In this document: one piece after another, positions 26,128-33,974 of the stretch
Layout of the letters: each line of letters opens with the position of its first letter
Numbering within the stretch: the first letter of the stretch is position 1
DNA from: an uncultured Lachnospiraceae bacterium
Lineage (GTDB): Bacteria; Bacillota; Clostridia; Lachnospirales; Lachnospiraceae
Assembly: GCA_951802115.1 (NCBI GenBank)
Contig: CATOPL010000011.1
Location: forward strand, 1-64,000
DNA: 64,000 bases
Direction: 5' to 3'
Made by a program: the position numbers and the translations under genes
The notes under the pieces: generated by a model
Told to the model about the DNA's origin: nothing
Database searches by the model: none
The model's input: only the letters and a program-made list of their open reading frames with translations

Positions 26128-27306
26128 TCACTCCATTTTCATTCGCTCAAAAAATGCTTTCAGTGCATCCGGGCTGGAATTGTCACGAATCCGGTAAAAC
26201 ATCTTGTCGATCGCCTTTTCCAGTCCCTTTTTTTCTGCTTCCTGAAGCATCCATGCTTTCATTCTGCCAATCTCTGGAAGCGCCTGCTGAAATACCATCC
26301 ACCGCTCAAAATCCAGACGAATCTCCTCTAATATCTGGTCCGCCGCCTGTGCTTCATGCTGTTTTTTTTCGTTGTTGGCTTTTGCCAGCTCCTGAAAATC
26401 GTCGACATCGTAACGTCGGATCCCAGGCAGCCATTCCACTTTCGCCTCAATATCAATCGGCACGGCCAGATCTACCAGAACTCTCATTTTTGAAGTTTTC
26501 AGACACTTTGCCAGCTTGTCGTATGTAATCGTGTAATGAGGACTGCTGGTTGCACTGATGATGACGTCCATCTCATCCATCAAGCCGTACCTGTCCTCAT
26601 ATTCCATCACCCGATATGTTACTTTATGGTGCCTGTCCGCGCAGGCCTGTCTCATATTTCTGGATGTAATATAGACCTCTGCTCCTTCAATGCACTGCAG
26701 ATTTTTGAGCACAACACTGCCGATCTTGCCGGAGGCGCCAATCAGCATGACTTTTTTGCCATGCAGCGAACTCAGCGTCTTTTCAGCCGCTTTCACAGCC
26801 ATGGTCGCCATAGACACCGTCGTACGGGACAGATCCGTCTCTGTTTTCACTTTCTTTGCTGCAGTCACTGCATACCGAAACAGCGTATTCAGATATACTT
26901 CGCATGTTCCCGCCCGTCTCGCCTGTTCATGAGCGCGCTTCACCTGTCCCAGAATCTGATCCTCCCCCATTACCATAGAATCCAGCCCGGCCGCCACATG
27001 GAACAGATGTCTCACCGCTTTTGTTCCGCTGTAGAAACGCACATAATCCCCGATATGTTCCACATCTGCAGCCCCGGCGAATTCCAGAAGAAGTTCCTGC
27101 ATATCTGTAAAATGATTTCCTGAATATTCCGACCAGGCATAGACTTCTGTCCGATTGCAGGTACTGATGATAATACACTCCTGCGCATAGTTTCTTTCCA
27201 GCATCTGCTTCATCAAATCCGCCTGCACATTTTCCGGAAATGCAAACAGTTCCCTGATGGAGAGAGGAGCATTCTGATGACTGATGCTGATCAGTGAGAT
27301 CCCCAT
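26128..27306 (-). CDS. hemA: glutamyl-tRNA reductase HemA
   Basis: A 392-residue NADPH-dependent enzyme that reduces glutamyl-tRNA(Glu) to glutamate-1-semialdehyde, the entry step of tetrapyrrole synthesis. The catalytic cysteine is in IIISTCNRTEVYAW near residue 50, and the MGEDQILGQVK segment and nucleotide-binding VMLIGASGKIGSVVLKNL are present. The C-terminal dimerisation helix is shorter than in many bacteria. Its ATG shares a base with the cbiF stop. Placing hemA under the cobalamin riboswitch suggests that its flux is devoted to B12. The following enzymes, HemL and HemB, are not in this window. Confidence 0.94.
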   Translation of the reverse strand: MGISLISISHQNAPLSIRELFAFPENVQADLMKQMLERNYAQECIIISTCNRTEVYAWSEYSGNHFTDMQELLLEFAGAADVEHIGDYVRFYSGTKAVRHLFHVAAGLDSMVMGEDQILGQVKRAHEQARRAGTCEVYLNTLFRYAVTAAKKVKTETDLSRTTVSMATMAVKAAEKTLSSLHGKKVMLIGASGKIGSVVLKNLQCIEGAEVYITSRNMRQACADRHHKVTYRVMEYEDRYGLMDEMDVIISATSSPHYTITYDKLAKCLKTSKMRVLVDLAVPIDIEAKVEWLPGIRRYDVDDFQELAKANNEKKQHEAQAADQILEEIRLDFERWMVFQQALPEIGRMKAWMLQEAEKKGLEKAIDKMFYRIRDNSSPDALKAFFERMKME

Positions 27307-28061
27307 TACTCCGTCACTCCTTTTCGGAATTCTGTTGTAAATGTCTTGTCATACAGTTTCGAAAGTTCATATTCATCACCCAGGAAATTACCTACTACCG
27401 TCAGTGCCGTTTTTTTAATGCCTGCGTCCTTTACCCGGCCAGCAATATTCGTCAGATCTCCATACACGATTTTCTGGTCCTCCCAGGTCGCCTTGTAAAC
27501 TACCGCCACCGGCGTCTCCGGTTGATACGCCTGCCTGAGCACCGCAGACATTTCCTCCAGCATGCCGATACTCAGAAAAATAATCATTGTCGCATTGTGC
27601 TTTGCCAGATCCAGAAGTTTTTCTTTCGGTGGCATGGGAGTTCTTCCTTCCATGCGGGTCAAAATCACTGTCTGACTCACACCTGGAAGTGTGTATTCTT
27701 TTTTCAGCACAGCCGCCGTTGCCAGAAAAGAACTGACGCCGGGTATCACCTCATATTCGATTCCCAGCTCGTCCAGCCGATCCATCTGTTCCCGATGTGC
27801 ACCGTAGATCGCCGGATCACCGGTATGCACTCTTGCCACTTTGAGCTTCCTTTCCTCGGCATCCTTCATGACCTGAATCACTTCGTCCAGGTTCATAGTG
27901 GCGCTGTTGTAAATAACCGCGCCTTCTTTTGCATCTGCAAGCACCTGCGGATTGACCAAAGACCCTGCATAGATTATTACGTCCGCGCTGTCAATGATCT
28001 TCTTCCCCTTAATTGTCAAAAGTTCAGGGTCCCCAGGACCGGCTCCAATAAATGATACCAT
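27306..28061 (-). CDS. cbiF: cobalt-precorrin-4 C11-methyltransferase CbiF
   Basis: A 251-residue tetrapyrrole methyltransferase, the first gene after the riboswitch. It opens MVSFIGAGPGDPELLTIKGKK and has VIIYAGSLVNPQVL, ARVHTGDPAIYGA and YEVIPGVSSF, a pattern typical of CbiF/CobM. It adds the C11 methyl group. An AGGAGAG ribosome binding site is about 9 nt upstream. Its stop overlaps the hemA start by one base. Confidence 0.95.
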   Translation of the reverse strand: MVSFIGAGPGDPELLTIKGKKIIDSADVIIYAGSLVNPQVLADAKEGAVIYNSATMNLDEVIQVMKDAEERKLKVARVHTGDPAIYGAHREQMDRLDELGIEYEVIPGVSSFLATAAVLKKEYTLPGVSQTVILTRMEGRTPMPPKEKLLDLAKHNATMIIFLSIGMLEEMSAVLRQAYQPETPVAVVYKATWEDQKIVYGDLTNIAGRVKDAGIKKTALTVVGNFLGDEYELSKLYDKTFTTEFRKGVTE

Positions 28062-28127
28062 CTTTTATCTCTCCTGTAATGATATTTTAAAAGGTTTCCG
28101 ACAGTTCAATTTTCATTCCCATATATA

Positions 28128-28159
28128 TAAAAAAACCTGCAACACTGATCGCTGCAAGT
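28128..28159 (-). terminator. riboswitch-associated intrinsic terminator
   Basis: On the minus strand ACTTGCAGC pairs with GTTGCAGGT (nine pairs, two of them G-U) around a seven-base loop, and seven T residues follow. It lies between the cobalamin aptamer and cbiF, 67 bp before the cbiF start. The layout fits premature termination when cobalamin is bound. The alternative antiterminator pairing was not resolved by eye. Confidence 0.75.
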
Positions 28160-28291
28160 CCTTCCTACAGTCAGACACCCTGCACGCTTCGCTCCGCATG
28201 GAATACTAAACCCTGCCGGCATCGTGTTCTGTCTGATATTCTTTCCCTCATACTGTATTCCGGATCTGCTTTCGTCGGAAGCTCCCCTTTT

Positions 28292-28478
28292 ATCAGAAAG
28301 CAGGTTTCCTGGCTTACGGTTGCTGATGTAACATACACCAGTTCCTCGCTCCATCTTCCCTTCTCGCCCCGCGGCAATGGGATACGTCAGATTTTGCTCC
28401 CGCTTACAGTGACCGGATCGTTCAGGATTCTCACCTGATTCCCTTTTCTGCCCGATAATCCGGGCAGCACTTTCTGAT
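28292..28478 (-). promoter_or_regulatory. cobalamin (B12) riboswitch aptamer
   Basis: A class-I-like cobalamin riboswitch leader. The B12 box, AAGCCAGGAAACCTGC on the minus strand, is at about 28300-28316. The outer P1 stem is a perfect nine-base pairing of ATCAGAAAG (28470-28478) with CTTTCTGAT (28292-28300). Between them are GGGAATCAGGTGAGAATCC and GGTCACTGTAAGCGGGAGC, standard core segments of the aptamer. It controls the whole downstream cobalamin operon, repressing when adenosylcobalamin is plentiful. A terminator follows at 28128-28159. Confidence 0.93.
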
Positions 28479-28494
28479 GTTTTCTCTGTGAAAA

Positions 28495-28523
28495 AGCATA
28501 CCATATTTTCGGTGGTTCGTCAA
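28495..28523 (-). promoter_or_regulatory. sigma-A promoter of the cobalamin operon
   Basis: TTGACG and TATGCT separated by exactly 17 bp on the minus strand, ending 17 bp before the outer stem of the riboswitch. The predicted start site, about 7 bp past the -10 box, places the aptamer at the very 5' end of the transcript. Confidence 0.75.
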
Positions 28524-28662
28524 ATTTTCCTGGTTTGTTTTCCTCTTTTTCTTCCCCTTTAATCAAATTTCAGGATTTCTGTAATTCTCTCTGACTTTCC
28601 ATCTCGTCCCACTTTGCAAGATACATTTTATCGTATATAATCTTATTAACATGGGTGGACTG

Positions 28663-28902
28663 CTGTATTTATCAAAAACTATACTTATTGACTTTCATTT
28701 ATAAGTAAAATTCCTTGTAAATTAGCCAACATCCAGCCTGTCACGGCTAACTATTTCTTTAAGCCTCATTTGAAGGGCGCCGGTCCTTAGGGCGCGTGTT
28801 TTGCGCCCTTAGTACCGCTGCGTCCCTTCACTAAGCGCAAGCGGGGGCTGAAAGAAATAGTTAGCCACAGCGGGCGTCCTGGTTAGCTACTGTATTTATC
28901 AA
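28663..28902. repeat. 13-bp direct repeats flanking a palindromic element
   Basis: CTGTATTTATCAA occurs at 28663-28675 and again at 28890-28902, on either side of the palindrome at 28745-28866. The repeats could mark duplication of a promoter-proximal segment or of an insertion target. The stretch 28524-28997 otherwise holds no gene that I can support. Confidence 0.6.
28745..28866. repeat. 122-bp nested palindromic element
   Basis: The outer arms, GGCTAACTATTTCTTT at 28745-28760 and its exact complement at 28851-28866, extend inwards with AGCC/GGCT. A second pair (TGAAGGG 28771-28777 with CCCTTCA 28824-28830), a third (CGGT with ACCG) and a fourth (AGGGCGC 28789-28795 with GCGCCCT 28803-28809) nest inside. 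The result is a long branched hairpin in either orientation. It could be a structured RNA, a palindromic repeat or a miniature inverted-repeat element; no coding potential is seen. Confidence 0.7.
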
Positions 28903-28997
28903 TAAGTATATTTGTTAAACATTGACAAAGATTGCTGCAGACCACTCTGTCTTGTCTGCCCCGCAAACTTATAAAATATATCGGAGTTGATGATACC

Positions 28998-29894
28998 ATG
29001 AAATTTTACCGGCAATCGAAAAAAAAAGAACGGGCTGTCCTGCCTGTTCTGCTGATCCTGGGAATCGCCATCTGCATCGTTACGCTGACGGTCAGTCTTT
29101 TTCTCTTGATCCCGCCATTTACCATAAAAGATGTTTTTTCCCGTGCAGAATCTTTACGAACTTATTTTGCACAACAGATTGCATCCTTTACAGAAACTGC
29201 GTTGTCCTGGATTGACACTTCGGAGCAGGAACCCGTAAAGGCTGCCGACACAGAAGTAATTGAAAAAGAAGCCATACCTTTTATGGAATCTACCGGAGAA
29301 CCCGGCGATATTTCCAGCCTGCAGGCTGAATACAACGATCCTGTCGACCAGATCTATCTGAATATGCTTGATACCAGCTGTGGTCCCATGCTTTACTATC
29401 ATCAGGGAGATATCCGCTGGGGAGACTTTCTCTATGGAGACAATGATCCCCTGAAAAAATACGGCTGCGGACCCACAGCTGTCGCCATGGTTGTCAACAG
29501 CTTCAGCGATACCGCCGTTGATCCGACGGATATTGCGGTTTGGTCCTCTGACAACGGATACTATGCTCTTCACGGCGGCTCTTATCACAGTTTGATCCCG
29601 GACGCACTGGAAGCTTACGGACTTCAGGTCGAAAGTGTTACGGACCGCTCCTGCGAACACGCGTCGGAGCTTCTCTCCTCAGGCCATATTCTGGTCGCTC
29701 TCATGGGCCGCGGCACACTGACTCAGAACGGACATTTTGTACTGTTTACAAAGCTTCTTGACAATGGTAACGTCTACATCGCCGACCCGGTCAGCTACGA
29801 ACACTGCACACTGGAATGGGATCTGGAACAGCTTCTGTCAGAACTGAAAAAAAGCTACGACAGCGGCGGACCACTGTGGGCAGTACGTCCATAA
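28998..29894 (+). CDS. membrane-anchored C39-like (papain-fold) peptidase
   Basis: A 298-residue protein with a positively charged start (MKFYRQSKKKERA), one membrane helix at about residues 14-36 and an outward domain of the C39_2 peptidase type from about residue 120. The likely catalytic cysteine is in KYGCGPTAVAMVV, the histidine in NGHFVLFTKL, and an aspartate in YIADPVSY. WSSDNGYYALHGGSYHSLIP is also typical. The ATG at 28998 is preferred, with GGAG about 11 nt upstream. It is the only plus-strand gene of its neighbourhood and ends at a bidirectional terminator. Substrate is unknown; such proteins often act on peptides or peptidoglycan at the cell surface. Confidence 0.8.
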   Translation: MKFYRQSKKKERAVLPVLLILGIAICIVTLTVSLFLLIPPFTIKDVFSRAESLRTYFAQQIASFTETALSWIDTSEQEPVKAADTEVIEKEAIPFMESTGEPGDISSLQAEYNDPVDQIYLNMLDTSCGPMLYYHQGDIRWGDFLYGDNDPLKKYGCGPTAVAMVVNSFSDTAVDPTDIAVWSSDNGYYALHGGSYHSLIPDALEAYGLQVESVTDRSCEHASELLSSGHILVALMGRGTLTQNGHFVLFTKLLDNGNVYIADPVSYEHCTLEWDLEQLLSELKKSYDSGGPLWAVRP

Positions 29895-29939
29895 AGCATA
29901 TCCTGACATCTGCGGCAGACTGCAGTCTTTCCCATTATA

Positions 29940-29974
29940 AGAAGACGGCAGATCCTTCTGCCGCCTTCTGTTTT
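29940..29974. terminator. bidirectional terminator between convergent genes
   Basis: AGAAG-A-CGGCAG pairs with CTGCCG-C-CTTCT around six bases, followed by GTTTT on the plus strand. It lies between the stops of the C39-like peptidase gene (plus) and the FliD-like gene (minus). Confidence 0.75.
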
Positions 29975-30003
29975 AAATATCATAGAAAATTCTCTGTATG
30001 GAC

Positions 30004-30948
30004 CTATCCGATCGTGTTCAGAAGCATTCCTACTGCATAATAATTGGTAAGATTGAATGCTCCGCTCTTCGCAAAGTTCGCAAAAGAAGTAAACGAGTCG
30101 TTCATTACCGACTTGTTGGATGAACCTTTGGAAGCACTGGTCGAAGTGTTCGTCTTTTTAGAGGTCTCGTCTGTAGAAGTACTGTCTTTGCCAAGAATCT
30201 GTTCAACCGGTGAATCCAGTACTCTGGTCGCCTTGGTTCCCACACGTTCTGCAATACCATACTGACCGCCTACTGTCTCTTTCACAAAGTCATAGCTCTG
30301 TTCCAGAGATTCAGTCAGTTTCTTCTTATCAACAGAAAGATATCCATCCTTATCCTTGCTAAGACCAAAGGTCTGCAGCGCCTTGTCCGTCAATGTGTAG
30401 CTTTCAAAGCTCGCCATATCAGATGCTGCCGTCGCGGTTGTACCGTTATTGTTCTTCAGGAAAGACATCGTGCTATTGTAGTCATTTGCAAACTTCTCAA
30501 TCGCAGACACAATGTTGCCAAAAGCTTTCTCTACAGAATCCTGTGCATTCTTGATCGCATTCGGATCGCCGCTTTTTGCCGCTTCATCCGCTTTCGCCAG
30601 AGCCTGCTCATACTTGTCAAACACATTGTCTTTCTCAAAGCTCTGAAGCGCTGCCGATGATTTTTCCAAATCCGTAAGTGCCATCTGATAGCTCCTCAGA
30701 TATGCAGAAGGGCTGGACGACGTTCCGTACTTGTTATTGACAGAACTCGTATTACTTGAGCTGCCGGTAGTACTAGAAGTACCGGAGGTACCCGTTGTGC
30801 TGTCGGTAGATGTATATTTATCCTTCAGCTCTTCCGCTTTCTCATTCGAACTGTTGACCCAGGACTCATAGTCCATATTGTTGTTGTAGCCGGTATTATA
30901 GCCGTAGCCATAATTCGCACCTACACCGCCGATTCCATTTGTTGCCAT
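30004..30948 (-). CDS. small FliD-like secreted flagellar protein
   Basis: A 314-residue protein from the ATG at 30948, which follows AAAGGAG. There is no signal peptide. Residues about 10-35 are Gly/Tyr/Asn rich and about 45-75 Ser/Thr rich. From about residue 85 it is helical, and LTDKALQTFGLSKDKDGYLSVDKKKLTESLEQS matches in kind the FliD C-terminal pattern (the parts LGLSKDKDG and LSVDKKKL), followed by an Asp/Ser/Thr-rich tail. A sigma-28-like promoter lies at 31082-31108. I infer a late flagellar protein exported by the flagellar secretion system, perhaps an accessory cap or filament protein. It is distinct from the full fliD at 44182. Confidence 0.65.
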   Translation of the reverse strand: MATNGIGGVGANYGYGYNTGYNNNMDYESWVNSSNEKAEELKDKYTSTDSTTGTSGTSSTTGSSSNTSSVNNKYGTSSSPSAYLRSYQMALTDLEKSSAALQSFEKDNVFDKYEQALAKADEAAKSGDPNAIKNAQDSVEKAFGNIVSAIEKFANDYNSTMSFLKNNNGTTATAASDMASFESYTLTDKALQTFGLSKDKDGYLSVDKKKLTESLEQSYDFVKETVGGQYGIAERVGTKATRVLDSPVEQILGKDSTSTDETSKKTNTSTSASKGSSNKSVMNDSFTSFANFAKSGAFNLTNYYAVGMLLNTIG

Positions 30949-31081
30949 GTTATTCTTCTCCTTTCCGGTATCATTATACCTTTTCAGCAGAGAACTCTGA
31001 TGATCTCCCTGCCCTCTGTTGTAAAAGGATCTCTCCTTATGCAACCATATATCAAACAATGAATAACCCCTTCTGTATAGT

Positions 31082-31108
31082 ATATCGCCTGTTTTCAATG
31101 AAATATAA
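31082..31108 (-). promoter_or_regulatory. sigma-28-like promoter of the FliD-like gene
   Basis: On the minus strand TTAT (31105-31108), 15 bp, then GGCGATAT (31082-31089), one mismatch from the sigma-28/sigma-D -10 consensus GCCGATAT. The -35 block TTAT differs from the textbook TAAA but recurs at the other flagellar sites here. Confidence 0.5.
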
Positions 31109-31175
31109 GCCTGCTCTGGCAAAATAAGGATGCAAATACAGCGGGCGCCTTCTTCCGGCATCCCGCTGTTTTCTC

Positions 31176-32252
31176 TTATCCTAAAATGTTCAGTCTCTCT
31201 TTTGCCGGCTCATACCCCGCCTGCGCCGACATCTGATAATATCTGACTGCCGGTTCTATCTGTCCGGACACCTCATACCATGTCCCCAGATTGTACGCTG
31301 CTTTAAAAGATCCGGTTCCTACCACGCCGCCCAGTTCCGGACGTTCCCCCAGCTCCAGGCATCTTTTATAACATCGCTCAATATTCGGAAGCAGACCGAT
31401 ATACCGTTCCACATCAGACAGTACCCGTTTCATATAGAAAAGCCCGCATACAAAACAGAAATCCGACCATCCTCCCAGAATGGGCTCCTCCCGCTCCACC
31501 ACTGCGCCGGCTTCATTCAGGCATTCCACAGTCCCGACATCCAGCAGCGTATACAAATATAACACCACGCCGCCCGGACGATAAGCTTCCTCCCTTTTGG
31601 TCAGACGGTAAAAAGCGCGAAAACACGGCAGGCTTTCCTCCAGCCGCTTCAGATTCCGAAAGGTTGATGCCAGCTGAAACTGGTAGTATCCGTCCTGTGG
31701 ATGTTCCTTTGTCTCCCGAATCAGATACGGCAGATTCCTCTCTCCCTTATCAGCATACAAATATCCGTCATGATCCGCCTCCAGCGGAGTCTGATAGCAG
31801 GGATAATTTCCCATCGGCTGCTCATGAATCCGCCCGGTATAACGGACTCCCCGCGGAAACAGACGCGGAAGAACAGAAGCGCTGACGCTGACCCCGTCCT
31901 CATCCGGATAAGAATCATACCGCAATATCCCGCCCAGCCATATTCCCTCCCGTCCGGAAAGAATGTTTTCCAGCCTGCTGCGCTCATATGGCCGGATAGT
32001 TTCATCCGCGTCCAGGATCAGATTCCAGTCCCCGTCGGACTGTTCCAGAGCATAATTTCTGGCAGCGGAGAAATCATTGATCCAGTTGAAAGAAAACAGC
32101 TCGGCGCCCATCTCCCTTGCTATCTCTCTGGTCTGATCCTCCGATCCGGTATCCACGACAATCATCCGATCCACAAGAGGTCTTGCCGCCTGGAGGCATT
32201 TTTTCAGACAACGCTCTTCATTTTTTACGATCATCACCAGATTGATCTTCAT
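31176..32252 (-). CDS. family 2 glycosyltransferase with TPR/Sel1-like C-terminus
   Basis: A 358-residue glycosyltransferase. The GT-A domain starts INLVMIVKNEERCLKKCL and has IVVDTGSEDQT and the nucleotide-binding LILDADETI near residue 80. The C-terminal third contains helical repeats ending AAYNLGTWYEVSG and AVRYYQMSAQAGYEPAKE, like TPR or Sel1 repeats. Its start overlaps the PilZ gene stop by 4 bp and it lies in a flagellar group, so modification of flagellar proteins is a reasonable guess. It differs from the GT2 enzymes of the island at 55-64 kb. Confidence 0.8.
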   Translation of the reverse strand: MKINLVMIVKNEERCLKKCLQAARPLVDRMIVVDTGSEDQTREIAREMGAELFSFNWINDFSAARNYALEQSDGDWNLILDADETIRPYERSRLENILSGREGIWLGGILRYDSYPDEDGVSVSASVLPRLFPRGVRYTGRIHEQPMGNYPCYQTPLEADHDGYLYADKGERNLPYLIRETKEHPQDGYYQFQLASTFRNLKRLEESLPCFRAFYRLTKREEAYRPGGVVLYLYTLLDVGTVECLNEAGAVVEREEPILGGWSDFCFVCGLFYMKRVLSDVERYIGLLPNIERCYKRCLELGERPELGGVVGTGSFKAAYNLGTWYEVSGQIEPAVRYYQMSAQAGYEPAKERLNILG

Positions 32253-32896
32253 AACTCTTCATCTACCTGCAGACCATGTTTCTTTTGCTTTTCCAGCTGC
32301 CCCTGGATCTGCCTCACATACACAAAATTCCGGATATCCGCTTCTGTACCCGGCGTCAGATCCAGAAACTGGCATCCGTATCCATAACCGCCATGCAGAT
32401 CCTGCACCCGAAGCACCCTTGCATTTACTCTGTGATGGTCTGTTTTAAATTTATGTACAAATGTAATTCTCTGATTCTGATTCAGTTTCTGAGCTGTAAC
32501 AAAATACATGCCTCCGGCACTGATATTCTGAATTGTTCCCGTAACGCTCCGGCCGTCTTCCACCGCAAATTCTGATGCAATCTGCACTTTTACCCGTATA
32601 TCTTTCTGCCTCTGAACCGACTCATAAACTTTTACCAGAACACAGTCTGCCATCCATGGTTCTCCCGTTTCAAAAACCTTCGGATTTTTCTTCAGCGTCA
32701 TATCGCACAGACAGCGGAGCAGCCCATGCTGTCCGTCATAGAAATCCACGATCACTTTCAGTCTGGCGTTCCGAAGCTTCGGAGTACTGAAAAAAAGCTG
32801 CAGCACGTTCTCCTTCACTTCATATACTCTTGCCCTGGATAAAGGTTTCCTGTCCGTACCATAGACCAGACAGCTCTCGCAATCCTTCAGTCTCAT
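32249..32896 (-). CDS. PilZ-domain protein (YcgR-like)
   Basis: A 215-residue protein with an N-terminal YcgR-like beta domain (about 1-95) and a C-terminal PilZ domain (about 100-200) that would bind cyclic di-GMP. The PilZ entry RQKDIRVKV and NISAGGMYF match the arginine and (D/N)xSxxG motifs, although the first arginine is one place off the strict RxxxR spacing. YGYGCQFLDL and a final helix follow. In flagellated bacteria such proteins slow or alter motility at high cyclic di-GMP. It lies between the lytic transglycosylase and the glycosyltransferase and overlaps the latter by 4 bp. Confidence 0.85.
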   Translation of the reverse strand: MRLKDCESCLVYGTDRKPLSRARVYEVKENVLQLFFSTPKLRNARLKVIVDFYDGQHGLLRCLCDMTLKKNPKVFETGEPWMADCVLVKVYESVQRQKDIRVKVQIASEFAVEDGRSVTGTIQNISAGGMYFVTAQKLNQNQRITFVHKFKTDHHRVNARVLRVQDLHGGYGYGCQFLDLTPGTEADIRNFVYVRQIQGQLEKQKKHGLQVDEEL

Positions 32897-32952
32897 TTTC
32901 TGCCCCCTTTTTTCTCCTCTGTCATCAAATCCAACCCCTGCAGAATTCTCCG

Positions 32953-33915
32953 TCAGACGCTCATCGTTCCCACCTGACCGCCAGCATTCATCATCAGTTG
33001 AAGCTTCACCAGTTCTACCAGATTGTACAGATCATCCTTATCCTGAAGTTCATCGTCTTCTCTGTCTTGTACAGATGCGCCCAGCAAAAGACTCAGCAGA
33101 TTTGTTGAAGAACCATAGACAGATGACATACCATACAGACTTCCCATACCGGTCAAAGCGGAAGAACCGTAACCGCTGCCAAGCCCTGCCAGTTCTGAAG
33201 TTCCGTACAGATTTCCTGAAGAATGAAAGCCGTACTGGCTACCGGTCGTAGCAGAAGAACCCAGAAGACTGCCAAGACTGTCCACTGAAGAAGACGTTCC
33301 CAGAAGACTGCCAAGACTGTCCGTCGTGGAAGACGCTCCCAAAATACTGTCCAAGCTGCTGGAATAGGAACTTCCCGGCGTCTCTTTCCTGCTGTTCACA
33401 AATGTTCCCGCATACAACGGCGAACCACTCATATAAGAAGTTACCTTTTTTACATAATTCTGTGTCTCCGCATACGGCGGAATTCCACCGTATTTGGCCA
33501 CACTCCCCGGACCTGCATTATATGCTGCAAGCGCAAGACTGACATCGCCGCCATATTTTTCCAGATTGCTTTTCAGATACTTGGCGCCGCCCATAATATT
33601 CTGTCTGGCGTCAAAAGGGTCTGCAACCCCCAGTGAACTGGCCGTTGCCGGCATAAGCTGCATCACGCCAATCGCTCCGGCATGAGAAACCGCACTGGGA
33701 TTAAAGTTGGATTCTGCTTTCGCCACCGCCTTTAACAAATCCACTGAAACACCGTATGTTGATGCTGCCTCCTCAAAAATGGCATCCATACTCTCTGCGG
33801 TATTTTCATACACATCCCTGAACTTCAGCTTACCATCCGATGTTCCCTTTTCATATGCTTTCTCTGCCTGTGAAGCCATACCGTATAATTCGGCTGCCGA
33901 CACTCCGTCTATCAT
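32953..33915 (-). CDS. flagellar-associated lytic transglycosylase (SLT domain)
   Basis: A 320-residue protein with an SLT-type lysozyme-fold domain at about residues 50-165. The catalytic glutamate is in AVAKAESNFNPSAVS, followed by GAIGVMQLMPATA and ALAAYNAGPGSVAKYGGIPPY. It would cut the glycan strands of peptidoglycan to let the flagellar rod through. There is no signal peptide, so export by the flagellar secretion system is likely. The C-terminal half is a Ser/Gly-rich region with 13-residue repeats (DSLGSLLGTSSSV) and SxYGxSS segments. It lies 59 bp downstream of the FlhB-like gene. Confidence 0.87.
   Translation of the reverse strand: MIDGVSAAELYGMASQAEKAYEKGTSDGKLKFRDVYENTAESMDAIFEEAASTYGVSVDLLKAVAKAESNFNPSAVSHAGAIGVMQLMPATASSLGVADPFDARQNIMGGAKYLKSNLEKYGGDVSLALAAYNAGPGSVAKYGGIPPYAETQNYVKKVTSYMSGSPLYAGTFVNSRKETPGSSYSSSLDSILGASSTTDSLGSLLGTSSSVDSLGSLLGSSATTGSQYGFHSSGNLYGTSELAGLGSGYGSSALTGMGSLYGMSSVYGSSTNLLSLLLGASVQDREDDELQDKDDLYNLVELVKLQLMMNAGGQVGTMSV
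33260..33365 (-). repeat. 39-bp tandem coding repeats in the transglycosylase gene
   Basis: The 24-bp block at 33260-33283 recurs exactly at 33299-33322, giving a 39-bp period, with a third weaker copy towards 33365. It encodes a 13-residue Ser/Leu/Gly repeat. Copy number may vary between strains. Confidence 0.7.
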
Positions 33916-33974
33916 ATTTGACGCACTCCTTCCCTACTGCCTTTTTTCATATCTGTCCGTCAGCCCCTGCTATA

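Noticed and set aside
27294-28055. Plus-strand frame of 253 residues opposite cbiF, and similar long frames at 21605-22459 and 16190-16720
   Set aside because: Antisense shadows of well-supported minus-strand genes, with His/Arg/Cys-rich translations and no initiation signals.
28106-28504. 132-residue minus-strand frame over the riboswitch
   Set aside because: It lies across the cobalamin aptamer and terminator and has no ribosome binding site; conserved RNA structure explains the sequence.
33260-33365. Regular repeats that could look like a CRISPR array
   Set aside because: Period is 39 bp with only two to three copies, in frame within the transglycosylase gene and without spacers.
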